A stretch of DNA of 64,000 bases from Lachnospiraceae bacterium NK3A20 (GTDB lineage Bacteria > Bacillota > Clostridia > Lachnospirales > Lachnospiraceae), in assembly GCA_900107575.1 (NCBI GenBank), contig FNQX01000013.1:43687-107686 (forward strand). Direction: 5' to 3'. A program made the translations under genes and the position numbers. The notes under the pieces were generated by a model. It was given only the letters and a program-made list of their open reading frames with translations. It did no database searches and was not told the DNA's origin. Below, piece after piece: positions 35,088 to 43,968 of the stretch. Numbering within the stretch: position 1 is the first letter of the stretch; each line of letters begins with the position of its first letter.

Positions 35088-36809
35088 TCACTCCCGCTTG
35101 CACTTGCGCTGGCGCTTGTGCGTACGCACTGCCTTCGATCTACGATATCGCACCGTCTCCACAATGGCGATCGCGCATACCACTGCCCCTGCTGTCCACA
35201 CGCCCGCATTCACTGTCATCACTCTGTATTCAAACGCCCGCGTGGAAGCTGATACCGCGACCAGTTCCGTTCCCGGAGTATCGTTCTCCAGGATTCTGGA
35301 AGTCTCTTTAAGCTCATCCATTTCTGCCCGTGTATAGACACGCACCTGTAGCGAGTTGTCCATGTTCCTGCCTGCCGGCAGCAGGATATCCGCCGGGAAC
35401 CTTCCCACGGCGTGGAAGCCCGCGCTGCCGAGAACGAACATCAGCACCGCAATCAGCGCATAGATCCCGAGCCGACGTCGCAGGGTACGGAGTAGCGCGC
35501 GCAAGGCAGACAGGACCGGCCCCGCCGCCTTCCGCACCGCTCTCGTCACGCCTGACTCCTCGAAAATTCGTACCACCGTCCGCGTCAACGCCGGAACCTC
35601 AATCACATGATTCCACCGGCTGCCTGGCGCGGCGGCATGATGCTGCCGCCATTCTGCTGTTTTCCGGTAAAGGTATTCTCCAAGGAAAATGAAAATGAGA
35701 TTTTTAAATGCAGTGTTAAACAGGAACGGCTCCGAGATGCCGGCGATGCAGAAGCCCAGGATCAGTGCGGTTTCCTTGTACAGTCCCCTCTTCGTATAGT
35801 CATGGATGAGGAGAAAGAGTCCGGAGATGACGAAAAGGAACGGGATCACCCCGCACTGCACCAGAAGATAGACGTAAGAACAGTCCATCGTGTACCGGTA
35901 ATTTGGCACGACAAGCCTCGATCCGAACAGCGTAATCGGCTCATTCAGCAGGAAGTATCTCGACAGATCATACCTCGTGTTCAGAATGTCATTGATCCGG
36001 TTATAAACAATAGGAATTCGCTCGTATATAATCGGCGTCTTCAGCACAATCGGCCCCACAATGGAGAAGATCAGGCTAAGAGGCAGGATGAGTCGAACGA
36101 GCAGAATCTCCCGCTTCCCAGGGCTTCGCTCCCCAGTCAGACAGTAATTCAGAATGAGATAGATTGTCGCCATAGCGGCGCCGGTGTAGCTCATAGTGTT
36201 CAGAAATAGCCAGAGATTCCCTGCCATGAGGAGGAACGATACGACAAGGAGTTGTCTCCGCGAGAGGTGATCGTCCGCAAGATAGAGGAGAAAGGCGAGC
36301 AGGACAACGAAGGAGATCTGTGTCACGTTGGGATGCGTGTACCCGAGGGCATGGCAGATCACGTAGTCGAAGAAATGCTTCGGATGGTCATACGCAATCT
36401 CCGTCCGAAGTCCGGTCTGAGCCAGCAGGATGGTGACTGTGAAAGAGGCAGTCCAGACAACTGCACCCCAGCGGAATATCTTCCGGACATCTGCATTTCG
36501 AACTCCCAGCATCATGACAGAATACAGGAGAAGACCCTTGATCCCGGTGTTCCGATACACGGCACCGCTGATGGCAAGGATCAGGACGACCATCAGCCAC
36601 TCCGCCATCGTGTTCCGGGAAATGATGAGCTTCAACGCAAAAAACAGCGCCCCCGCGATAAGGAGCGCGTTGTATGCCGGCATTCCATCATCCATGCCCA
36701 CTGCCTTAGCGAACAGGAGGGCGAGGAAGCTTAACAGGTACAGTGTCTCCCCGCAATGAATGATCTTGTTCTGATCTGTTGTATTGTCCACAAGAGTATT
36801 TCTCATCAT
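35088..36809 (-). CDS. Wzy-like polysaccharide polymerase with an extra C-terminal two-helix module
   Basis: Residues 1-383 form a polytopic core of about 11 helices with the polymerase-like HALGYTHPNVTQISF near 153-167. Unusually, a basic linker (384-447) leads to a new helix (448-465). An extracytoplasmic segment of about 67 residues rich in Thr and Glu comes next, then another helix (533-552) and a Lys/Arg-rich tail. This resembles the helix-domain-helix plan of chain-length regulators, though much shorter. The start overlaps the ABC transporter stop (ATGA), so the two are translationally coupled and probably act on the same glycan. Confidence 0.66.
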   Translation of the reverse strand: MMRNTLVDNTTDQNKIIHCGETLYLLSFLALLFAKAVGMDDGMPAYNALLIAGALFFALKLIISRNTMAEWLMVVLILAISGAVYRNTGIKGLLLYSVMMLGVRNADVRKIFRWGAVVWTASFTVTILLAQTGLRTEIAYDHPKHFFDYVICHALGYTHPNVTQISFVVLLAFLLYLADDHLSRRQLLVVSFLLMAGNLWLFLNTMSYTGAAMATIYLILNYCLTGERSPGKREILLVRLILPLSLIFSIVGPIVLKTPIIYERIPIVYNRINDILNTRYDLSRYFLLNEPITLFGSRLVVPNYRYTMDCSYVYLLVQCGVIPFLFVISGLFLLIHDYTKRGLYKETALILGFCIAGISEPFLFNTAFKNLIFIFLGEYLYRKTAEWRQHHAAAPGSRWNHVIEVPALTRTVVRIFEESGVTRAVRKAAGPVLSALRALLRTLRRRLGIYALIAVLMFVLGSAGFHAVGRFPADILLPAGRNMDNSLQVRVYTRAEMDELKETSRILENDTPGTELVAVSASTRAFEYRVMTVNAGVWTAGAVVCAIAIVETVRYRRSKAVRTHKRQRKCKRE

Positions 36810-38593
36810 GAATTTCCGTGTTCCGGGGATGCGTCCGCGGCGTCAGAAGGATTCTCGACCAGCACCGCCTTACCGTTCCCGATCCGGTAGACCAGGTCAC
36901 AGTTCCGGATGGTAGAGAGCCTGTGTGCGATGATGATCAGCGTCATCTCGCCGTGCAGAGCATCAATGGACTGCATGACGGCAGCTTCCGTCTCGTTGTC
37001 CAGCGCGGAGGTTGCCTCATCCAGCACCAGCACCTCCGGCTCGTTATACAGAGCTCTCGCGATGCCGATTCTCTGCCGCTGCCCGCCGGAGAGCCGCACG
37101 CCCCGCTCTCCGACCTCTGTGTCATAGCCATCCGGCAGCTCCTTGATATAGTCAGCGAGCTGCGCCCGCTCCGCTGCCTTCTGCAGTCGTTTCATGTCAA
37201 TATCCTTCGGATCGACACCGAATGCGATATTGTTCGCAATGGTGTCATCCATGAGATAGATGTTCTGGGGAATATAGCCGATCGTCTGATGCCAGCCGTC
37301 GAGATTCTTCTGAATGTCCAGCTCATCCGCACAGATACTGCCGCCTGTCGGCAGCAGAACACCCAGGATCAGGTCCGCGAGCGTCGTCTTGCCCGCGCCT
37401 GACTGTCCGATCAGGGCCACCGAGGTATTCTTGTCGATATCGAAGGACACATGGTCCAGGATCATGCGTTCCGATTCCGGATAACGGAAGGAGACATCTC
37501 TGATCTGAATGGCCTTGGTGAGCGGCAATTTGCCAGCGGACTTTGCCTCTGACGCATGTGCACTCTTCTCCCTGTTCAGTGCATCAATCTTCTTCAGATC
37601 CTGATAAATGGCTGTCACGGCGGATTTCTGGTAGGTAATCGTCCCCAGATACTCCGTGATGCGATTGAAGGAAGGCAGGAGCCGGATCGCTGCGATCGCA
37701 AAGATGGAGACCGTTGATACGAAATAGTTCGCCTGGGTACCGGTCAGCAGCTTGATGGCGACCACGCCGAGGAGCGCCGTAATGGCGCATGCCTCGATCA
37801 CCGGTTTCGGAATGTTGACCATTGTATGATAGGTGAACTCGCTTCTCACGCGGCCGGCGTAGGCCTTGTCATACTCGTCGTAGAAGAAGTCCTCCTTGTT
37901 CATGACCTTGACTTCCTTGATACCGCCGAAGGCCTGCTGCACCCATTTATTCACTTCCGCCTCGTAGTGACGGTTGCGTACGCCCATGACGTAGAGCTTC
38001 TTGCGGTAGACCTTCATGATCACATAGACCAGAAGACTCATTGCAACGCTCATGGCAAGAGTGATGGAAGGATCCAGCCTCAGCAGATAGATCACCAGGA
38101 CGAACACCACGACCCCTTCCGTCGCCAGCTGCACCAGTGCCTGGATCGTGCCGAAGAAATCGGCGGTATCCTGATTGATATTCCGCAGCAGCTCCGAAGA
38201 GTTGACGCCGACATGGAAACTGTACGGCTGATCCAGGTAACAGCGCATCATTTTGGTACAGAGCCGTCTCATGTTGGAATAGATGAAACGATACTGCGCC
38301 CTATACATGAAGATCAGATAGACATTCTTCACGACATAAATGATGATGAGCGCTACGATCATGAGGAGCACGAACTGATAGGGATCCTTCATTTGCAAGG
38401 ATTCATAAATCTCCCTGTAAGGGCTCTTAGACAGAAGCCGTTCCGGCTGAATGATGGAATTGATGAAGGGCTGGATTGTGGAAACACCCAAAAGTTCCAG
38501 CCCGGAGCCTATGAGGATCATGACAAAAATGCCAATGCTCTCCCACTTCTGTTTCCGGTCAAAGATATAATTCAGCTTCTTCAGTTCATCCAT
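36806..38593 (-). CDS. ABC exporter, PglK/lipid-linked-oligosaccharide flippase type
   Basis: The 595-residue protein is a half-transporter with six membrane helices followed by an ATPase. Walker A is GQSGAGKT at 396-403, the signature is LSGGQRQRIGIARALY, and Walker B reads VLVLDEATSALDNE. Its arrangement matches PglK-like exporters that flip polyprenyl-linked oligosaccharides. It is the first gene of the minus-strand set running to 29010, next to a Wzy-like polymerase, which supports a glycan-flippase role. The substrate is inferred. GAGG lies upstream of the ATG. Confidence 0.85.
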   Translation of the reverse strand: MDELKKLNYIFDRKQKWESIGIFVMILIGSGLELLGVSTIQPFINSIIQPERLLSKSPYREIYESLQMKDPYQFVLLMIVALIIIYVVKNVYLIFMYRAQYRFIYSNMRRLCTKMMRCYLDQPYSFHVGVNSSELLRNINQDTADFFGTIQALVQLATEGVVVFVLVIYLLRLDPSITLAMSVAMSLLVYVIMKVYRKKLYVMGVRNRHYEAEVNKWVQQAFGGIKEVKVMNKEDFFYDEYDKAYAGRVRSEFTYHTMVNIPKPVIEACAITALLGVVAIKLLTGTQANYFVSTVSIFAIAAIRLLPSFNRITEYLGTITYQKSAVTAIYQDLKKIDALNREKSAHASEAKSAGKLPLTKAIQIRDVSFRYPESERMILDHVSFDIDKNTSVALIGQSGAGKTTLADLILGVLLPTGGSICADELDIQKNLDGWHQTIGYIPQNIYLMDDTIANNIAFGVDPKDIDMKRLQKAAERAQLADYIKELPDGYDTEVGERGVRLSGGQRQRIGIARALYNEPEVLVLDEATSALDNETEAAVMQSIDALHGEMTLIIIAHRLSTIRNCDLVYRIGNGKAVLVENPSDAADASPEHGNS

Positions 38594-38672
38594 AGCTGCC
38601 TCAAATTCAATATTTCCATACCGGTCAGAAACCGGGGTTTCAATCTATCTGTCCTGTAGTAGAATATGGGAC
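38594..38672. other. Short divergent promoter region
   Basis: This 79-base gap separates the leftward ABC exporter from the rightward GT4 gene. It contains a small palindrome (CCGGT/ACCGG) and a possible plus-strand TAGAAT 16 bases from TTTCAA. Both signals are weak. Confidence 0.35.
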
Positions 38673-39791
38673 ATGAAGATCATGTATCTTATCTATTCCT
38701 ATACCGCGGGCGGTGGCATCGAGACCCTGCTGCGTGACCTCATGCACGGCATGGTGCAGAAGGGACACAGCGTCTGCCTCTGCGTGATCAATCACGACTA
38801 CGATGAAGCGATGCTCCGCTCCCTGGATCCCGAGATCCGGGTGATTCTCCTGGAGCGCCCGCCCCGTTCCGGCGGACAGGCGCGCTATATGCGCCGCTTC
38901 GCTTCCATTGTCCGCAGAGAGCGGATTGATATCCTGCACTGTCAGGGGATCAACTGCGTGATCTTCTCTGCTCTTGCGAAGCTCTATCGCCCTCAGCTCA
39001 GAATCCTCAATACCGTACATGACAACGGCAATTATTCCTCGTACTCCGCTCTGAAGGTATTTCTCGGCAACTGTCTGCTGGATCAGACCATCGCAATCTC
39101 AGACAGTGTGAAGTCCGAAATCCTCGCACGGCACGTCCCCGCGGAAAAAGTCATTACTCTATATAATGCCATAGATACGGAGAAATTCCAATGCGAAGCT
39201 AACGCTTCACGGCACTCTCTGGAGATCGGTAATGTAGCCCGCCTCTTCCCGGCCAAAAAGGGCCAGGACACCCTCATCCATGCTGCCATGCTGTTGATAC
39301 CAGATTATCCCGACCTGCGCTGCCGCTTTGCCGGGAATATGTTCAAAGGTCAGGAGAGAGAGATACTGAAACTCCGGGATGAGATTAGAGAAAAGGGGCT
39401 GTCAGAGCAGATTACGTTCCTTGGGAATATAGACAATGTACCCGCTTTCCTTCACAGTCTGGATGTGTTCGTGCTGCCATCGAACTATGAAGGTTTCGGC
39501 ATTGCTCTCATTGAGGCCATCGCCGCCGGTGTGCCCTGCGTGGCATCCGATCTTGAGGGACCTCACGAGATATTCACACTGGCACAGAAGGATGGCGTGA
39601 AGATCGGGCTTCTCTGCCCCGCCGGTGACGTCAATGCCTGCGCTGCCGCAATACGTACGGTGGCGAACTCCAGAGAAGACTATCATCCGAAGGAAATGGC
39701 CGCGTTTGTTGCGCGTCACTTCTCCATTGAGCATTCCGTCGAGGCGCATTTGGAACTGTATCAGTCTCTGCTGCCAACAGCTTCCTCATAG
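38673..39791 (+). CDS. GT4 family glycosyltransferase
   Basis: The 372-residue GT-B protein begins MKIMYLIYSYTAGGGIETLL, with the N-terminal glycine loop. The donor-binding region is VFVLPSNYEGFGIALIEAIA, containing the two conserved Glu residues, followed by GVPCVASDLEGPHEIF. It is the only plus-strand gene in a long minus-strand stretch. Its 3' end overlaps the end of the opposing GT4 gene by 31 bases. Donor and acceptor are unknown. Confidence 0.88.
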   Translation: MKIMYLIYSYTAGGGIETLLRDLMHGMVQKGHSVCLCVINHDYDEAMLRSLDPEIRVILLERPPRSGGQARYMRRFASIVRRERIDILHCQGINCVIFSALAKLYRPQLRILNTVHDNGNYSSYSALKVFLGNCLLDQTIAISDSVKSEILARHVPAEKVITLYNAIDTEKFQCEANASRHSLEIGNVARLFPAKKGQDTLIHAAMLLIPDYPDLRCRFAGNMFKGQEREILKLRDEIREKGLSEQITFLGNIDNVPAFLHSLDVFVLPSNYEGFGIALIEAIAAGVPCVASDLEGPHEIFTLAQKDGVKIGLLCPAGDVNACAAAIRTVANSREDYHPKEMAAFVARHFSIEHSVEAHLELYQSLLPTASS

Positions 39792-40891
39792 GTGCGGATG
39801 AACTGATCCGCCAGTGCATCCCACTGGAAATGATCCCGGACCGTCGCTGCGGCGGCCTCTTTCATCCGTTGCATACGCTGAGGATCCTTCACCAGATCCA
39901 GAATCCGTCTCGTCCATGAGGTGGCATCTAAATCTCTGATCACGATGCCGTTGTTCTCATGGAGCAATGTTGTGGAACCTCCATTCTCGCTGCTGATGCA
40001 GACGCACCCATAGTACATGGCTTCGAGGAGCACCATGCCGAAGATGTCATAATTCGTCGGAAACAGGAAGATGTCCGCCTTTCGGTACGCGGCAGCCAGC
40101 TCCCTCTGCTGCGCCTTGGGAATGTAAGTCAGAACACCTCTCTCCTCCAGCCGTCTCATTGCTGGCTGAACCTTCGCCACATAGGCAGCATCCCCGGTTC
40201 CGACAATCGTCGCGTGCAGATCTTCTCTCTGCTCCGAGACCTTTTTGATCACTTCCAAAAGGAACGGAATATTCCTCCGTTCTTCCAGCTTCCCCACATA
40301 GAACAGGTTGGTCTTATCATCCGGCATAGCATCGCTCACAGGGCTGGATTCCACACCCGTATCCATCGCTGACGCATCAAAGCCGACGCCGACACTCAAG
40401 ACATGCCGGAAGCCCTTTTCCTGTAGGAATTTTGCTGCCAGAGGGCTCTTGGCAAGGCAATGGACACTCCTCTTCGCCCTGCTGGAGAATAGCAGCAGGC
40501 TGTGGTCAAACACCCTGCATTTGGCATTGTAGCCTCTGTTAAATGCGTCATAATACGGCCCGTGATAGACCACGACAGGTTTTTTCCAGAAGGTATAGGC
40601 AAGCCAGCTCTGCAGCTGGTCATACTCATGCACCTGGATGACATTGTAAGCTTTTGCCAGCCGCTTCACACCAGGCATTATGCCGTTTTTCACGACATTT
40701 ATTCCGTGCAGCCAGTAAATCTTCGTGCCATCTGCCAGCTCCTGTACATGATCAGGCTCTTTCCCACCGAAGAACACAATATCGCAGACAATACCTTTTC
40801 TTCTGAGGGCAGCGGCAAGGCCCGTTTCCTGCACGTTGTAGCCGGATAGATTCAATTTCTCCGGGAAGCCCCGGACGATCAGAACTCTCAT
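39761..40891 (-). CDS. GT4 family glycosyltransferase
   Basis: The 376-residue GT-B protein has LSGYNVQETGLAAALRRKG near the N terminus. The acceptor-side region includes VVYHGPYYDAF. The donor-side segment is IFLFPTNYDIFGMVLLEAMY, then GCVCISSENGG. The spacing and the last Glu are typical of GT4. Codons at the very end are shared with the convergent GT4 gene on the plus strand. It is the last gene of the leftward run from 63858. Confidence 0.88.
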   Translation of the reverse strand: MRVLIVRGFPEKLNLSGYNVQETGLAAALRRKGIVCDIVFFGGKEPDHVQELADGTKIYWLHGINVVKNGIMPGVKRLAKAYNVIQVHEYDQLQSWLAYTFWKKPVVVYHGPYYDAFNRGYNAKCRVFDHSLLLFSSRAKRSVHCLAKSPLAAKFLQEKGFRHVLSVGVGFDASAMDTGVESSPVSDAMPDDKTNLFYVGKLEERRNIPFLLEVIKKVSEQREDLHATIVGTGDAAYVAKVQPAMRRLEERGVLTYIPKAQQRELAAAYRKADIFLFPTNYDIFGMVLLEAMYYGCVCISSENGGSTTLLHENNGIVIRDLDATSWTRRILDLVKDPQRMQRMKEAAAATVRDHFQWDALADQFIRTYEEAVGSRD

Positions 40892-40899
40892 TCTATTCT

Positions 40900-41850
40900 C
40901 TACTCGTATCTGCCCAGTTGATAGACATGGCAGTAATCAAAGCCATCAGACATCAGCAGCGCTCCGTACGTACCGCTCGCAGCACCCGCGATCAGCGTTC
41001 TGCAGCGGGAAAGGAGGGCGATTGATGCCAGGTATTCCCGGTTCCGCTCATACGGCGATATCAGTCGGTTGCCCACATCATTGACATTCTCGCCTGCCTT
41101 TGTCGTCAGGTGGTGCTGCTGGTAACTGATCACACGCCCAGGGAACTCCTTCCGGAATCTCTCCCAGATATCCGCATCCTCCGTTGCAAGGTAGATCACC
41201 TCTGTCCGCGTTCTCTGCATCACTTCGCGAACTTCCCGTACAACCTCAGACACTTCCGGCTGGATCGGGTGTCCCTTTGGTTTCGTCATGACATAATCGG
41301 TTCCCCGCAGCAGGACACCCACCGCATTCCTATCCTGTAAATTAGCTGCGGCATAAGCGTCAACATCTCCGATGATCTCGGGCCGCAGCTGCATATATTG
41401 ATGCGCCAGTTCTCTCCACATCTCAATGCACCCCTCGTCCTGCAGCATGTCATAGTCTGGGAAGTTTTCCGGTGCCGTCACCCTCGATAACACCACGCTG
41501 GCTGCGCCATCCAGAATCTCCAGTCCGTATCCGCATGGCTGCAGGAAGAACTTCTCCCAGGCGTTGACGTGTCTGATCTCTCCCTCGGCCAGCATGGGAT
41601 TGGTGGAAGACTGCATATCAATCACCGGTATCATTCCACGATCTAATGCTTCCTTCACCGAGCCCAGATTAGTCAGATAGAAAGAGAATAGCCCGGCGCG
41701 GATGTTGTGACGGCGGATGACATAGAACGTCTTATCCGGATACTCTTTGCCGCAGGAAATCTTCCTCTCTCTCCAATGCCAGGCATCATACCTCTGATAT
41801 ATACTTGTCTTCTGAATCGCAGCCTTCAGATGCAACTTATATGTCCTCAC
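40900..41850 (-). CDS. Fucosyltransferase-like protein (GT11/NodZ/O-FucT-type fold)
   Basis: The 316-residue protein starts at GTG. Near residues 178-187 it has GVLLRGTDYV, followed by TKPKGHPIQP. The RGTDY element is the GDP-fucose-binding signature shared by alpha-1,2- and alpha-1,6-fucosyltransferases and protein O-fucosyltransferases. A second region, LIAGAASGTYGALLMSDG near the C terminus, also fits. The exact family and linkage are not resolved. It lies directly downstream of a GT10 fucosyltransferase. Confidence 0.68.
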   Translation of the reverse strand: MRTYKLHLKAAIQKTSIYQRYDAWHWRERKISCGKEYPDKTFYVIRRHNIRAGLFSFYLTNLGSVKEALDRGMIPVIDMQSSTNPMLAEGEIRHVNAWEKFFLQPCGYGLEILDGAASVVLSRVTAPENFPDYDMLQDEGCIEMWRELAHQYMQLRPEIIGDVDAYAAANLQDRNAVGVLLRGTDYVMTKPKGHPIQPEVSEVVREVREVMQRTRTEVIYLATEDADIWERFRKEFPGRVISYQQHHLTTKAGENVNDVGNRLISPYERNREYLASIALLSRCRTLIAGAASGTYGALLMSDGFDYCHVYQLGRYE

Positions 41851-41876
41851 TAACCGCCAGAGATCAGAGCACTCGT

Positions 41877-42899
41877 TCAGCTCTGTGACAGCAGCTGTCC
41901 CAGTTTGTCCCTGAGCGGCATCAGATACGTATTGTAGATGAACTCCGCCGCCCCGTCACAGAAGACAGGTTGAGACAAGAATTCTCTGTAACGCACATCA
42001 TCTTCATTCAGTTCTCGCAGCAGAGCTACCTGCTCTGCATTGTCTGCCCCCGTCGTATAATCCCAGAAAATAATAGAGCTCTGATTCAACACTTGCGGTT
42101 CCGGGTAATTGCGATTCCCGTGATAGATCGGTATACAGCCTGCCCGAAAAGCATCGAACAGCTTTTCTGTAACATACCCCGGGGCATCCATGTTCTCAGG
42201 GCAGATATTGAAGCGGAACTGTGAAAGGTACGCATTCTTGTCATCGTGAAATTCATTCCACAATCTGTCCGACGAATTCCTCCACTTTCCTCCATATTCG
42301 ATTCGGAGTACCTGCCCTGCCTCTCTGCAGATACGATCCCTTGTGCCAAGAAAATCGTGAGTCGCCACGAGAACGGCATCCTTCCTGGCAGAACTCACTT
42401 GGTGGAATGAGCTCTCAATAGCATCAATCTTTTTCTGTATATCTTCCACCTGGTCTTCTGGATCAGTGAACCGTAGCAGCCAGAACGGGAAGCGCAGATA
42501 TTGATTCTCAGTGTGCTCTCCAAAGCCCAGCGCCAGATCCACCTCCTGCATGGCGTAATCCTGATAATCCCGGATACGACGGTCCCAGACAGCCGCTTTT
42601 TCTATCCACTCATGGTTCTTCTCATAATGGATACGAGGCTCCAAGTTCTCGCCGGTGTAAAAAATCTTCACACCATAAAAAGGCTCTCTGATATTGTCCC
42701 GTTTCCCGAATACACTGTAAAATTTGACAGGAGTCATGCATTTCGGATAATAGAAGTTCAGAAATCTTGTGAACCAGCTGTCACCCACATCCTCTTTCCA
42801 CCAGTTCGCATAGGAAATCCTGCCGCTTGTGAGAGCGGGGCGCGTTCTGTACATATCACGGATGTCGCGGCAGTATTTGATTGTGTCTGTTATTCTCAT
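41877..42899 (-). CDS. GT10 family alpha-1,3/1,4-fucosyltransferase-like protein
   Basis: The 340-residue protein carries the GT10 signature FRFNICPENMDAPGYVTEKL at 229-248, then FDAFRAGCIPIYHGNRNYPE. GT10 enzymes add fucose from GDP-fucose to GlcNAc or glucose in Lewis-type structures. Bacterial examples such as Helicobacter pylori FucT decorate O-antigen. An earlier segment, FYTGENLEPRI near 80-90, is the usual GT10 N-terminal element. No GDP-fucose synthesis genes are in the window. Confidence 0.85.
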   Translation of the reverse strand: MRITDTIKYCRDIRDMYRTRPALTSGRISYANWWKEDVGDSWFTRFLNFYYPKCMTPVKFYSVFGKRDNIREPFYGVKIFYTGENLEPRIHYEKNHEWIEKAAVWDRRIRDYQDYAMQEVDLALGFGEHTENQYLRFPFWLLRFTDPEDQVEDIQKKIDAIESSFHQVSSARKDAVLVATHDFLGTRDRICREAGQVLRIEYGGKWRNSSDRLWNEFHDDKNAYLSQFRFNICPENMDAPGYVTEKLFDAFRAGCIPIYHGNRNYPEPQVLNQSSIIFWDYTTGADNAEQVALLRELNEDDVRYREFLSQPVFCDGAAEFIYNTYLMPLRDKLGQLLSQS

Positions 42900-42912
42900 A
42901 TTCCTTATCTGC

Positions 42913-43968
42913 TCACTGCAACATCACATGTTTGATCACGATATCCGCTGGGAAGCGAGTCGTAAAGCCGAAGATCACTTTCCGAATAAAGGGGAACCCC
43001 GGAATTTTGCCAAACTCTTTCACATCGGCTCTTATCATTTGCAGGATATTGCGAAGACCGTTCCGATCCACCAGTGCGTTCTGTTTAACTCTGTAATAAT
43101 CCTGTAGTGCCAACCTGAGATGATAATTGGCACCCAGTACCGCAAGATCATCAGCATTATGGTCTCTGTAATATTGAACGGTTTTCCTGGTATCTTGCAG
43201 TACCTCAAGAAGCTCCATCCTGAATGGTTTCGTCATAATGCTGTCTGGCCGTATTCGGTAATAATAGAGAACCTCATCTACATAAGCCACTTTCTCGGCA
43301 TGGAACAGCGGTTGATATATGACTGAAACATCTTCATTGATCTTGCCTACAGGGAATAAAGAGCCATATTTTCTAAAAAAGGAGCTCTCGAACATCTTTC
43401 CGCATGCAATCCAACTCAGTCCATGCCTTTTAGATAGATAGGTATCTCGAATGCTGTCGTGTCCGCTCATCGTAATGACAGAAGCTTGCAGTCCATGACC
43501 CGCACTCATCTCAATTTGCGAAGTCTGTTCCTCCGCCGCCTGCCGTTCAGAATTCGTGCCTGTCACATCGTACTTTTTTAGATAATCACAAATGGACAGA
43601 TCAGCGCCCGTGTCACGGATCGCATGCAACAAGGCACTGCAATACGATTCTCCGACATAATCATCGGAATCGACAAATGTGAAATATTCGCCTCGCATAA
43701 CGGAAAGGCCTGCATTTCGAGCAGCAGATAAGCCCAGGTTCTGCTGGTGGATTACCCGGATTCTGGAATCTTTCTTCGCTGCATCATCTGCAATCTTCCC
43801 GCTGCCATCCGTTGACCCGTCATCTATCAGAATGATTTCAAGGTTTGAATAGTCCTGATTCAGCAAAGATGCAATACATTCCGATAGGTACGGCTTCACG
43901 TTATAAACCGGAACTATGACGCTGATCAAGCCTTTTTGCATTTCTCTCTGATCAAGCATGTTTTTCAT
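42913..43968 (-). CDS. GT2 family glycosyltransferase
   Basis: The GT-A domain starts LISVIVPVYNVKPYLSECIA, with the nucleotide-binding IILIDDGSTDGSG and the metal site TFVDSDDYVGE. It has about 351 residues. A stretch of about 30 residues rich in Glu, Gln and Ser lies after ICDYLKKYDV; it may be another, smaller insert. The start is taken at the ATG at 43968, which overlaps the end of the preceding GT4 gene, with GGGAG just upstream. A TTG at 43971 and an ATG at 43959 are alternatives. Confidence 0.87.
   Translation of the reverse strand: MKNMLDQREMQKGLISVIVPVYNVKPYLSECIASLLNQDYSNLEIILIDDGSTDGSGKIADDAAKKDSRIRVIHQQNLGLSAARNAGLSVMRGEYFTFVDSDDYVGESYCSALLHAIRDTGADLSICDYLKKYDVTGTNSERQAAEEQTSQIEMSAGHGLQASVITMSGHDSIRDTYLSKRHGLSWIACGKMFESSFFRKYGSLFPVGKINEDVSVIYQPLFHAEKVAYVDEVLYYYRIRPDSIMTKPFRMELLEVLQDTRKTVQYYRDHNADDLAVLGANYHLRLALQDYYRVKQNALVDRNGLRNILQMIRADVKEFGKIPGFPFIRKVIFGFTTRFPADIVIKHVMLQ

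Noticed and set aside
32447..35209. Longer start for the YfhO-like protein
   Set aside because: The extra 45 residues (CGQQG...TSASASASGS) overlap the polymerase gene and lack membrane or domain features. The ATG at 35074 begins the normal N-terminal helix.
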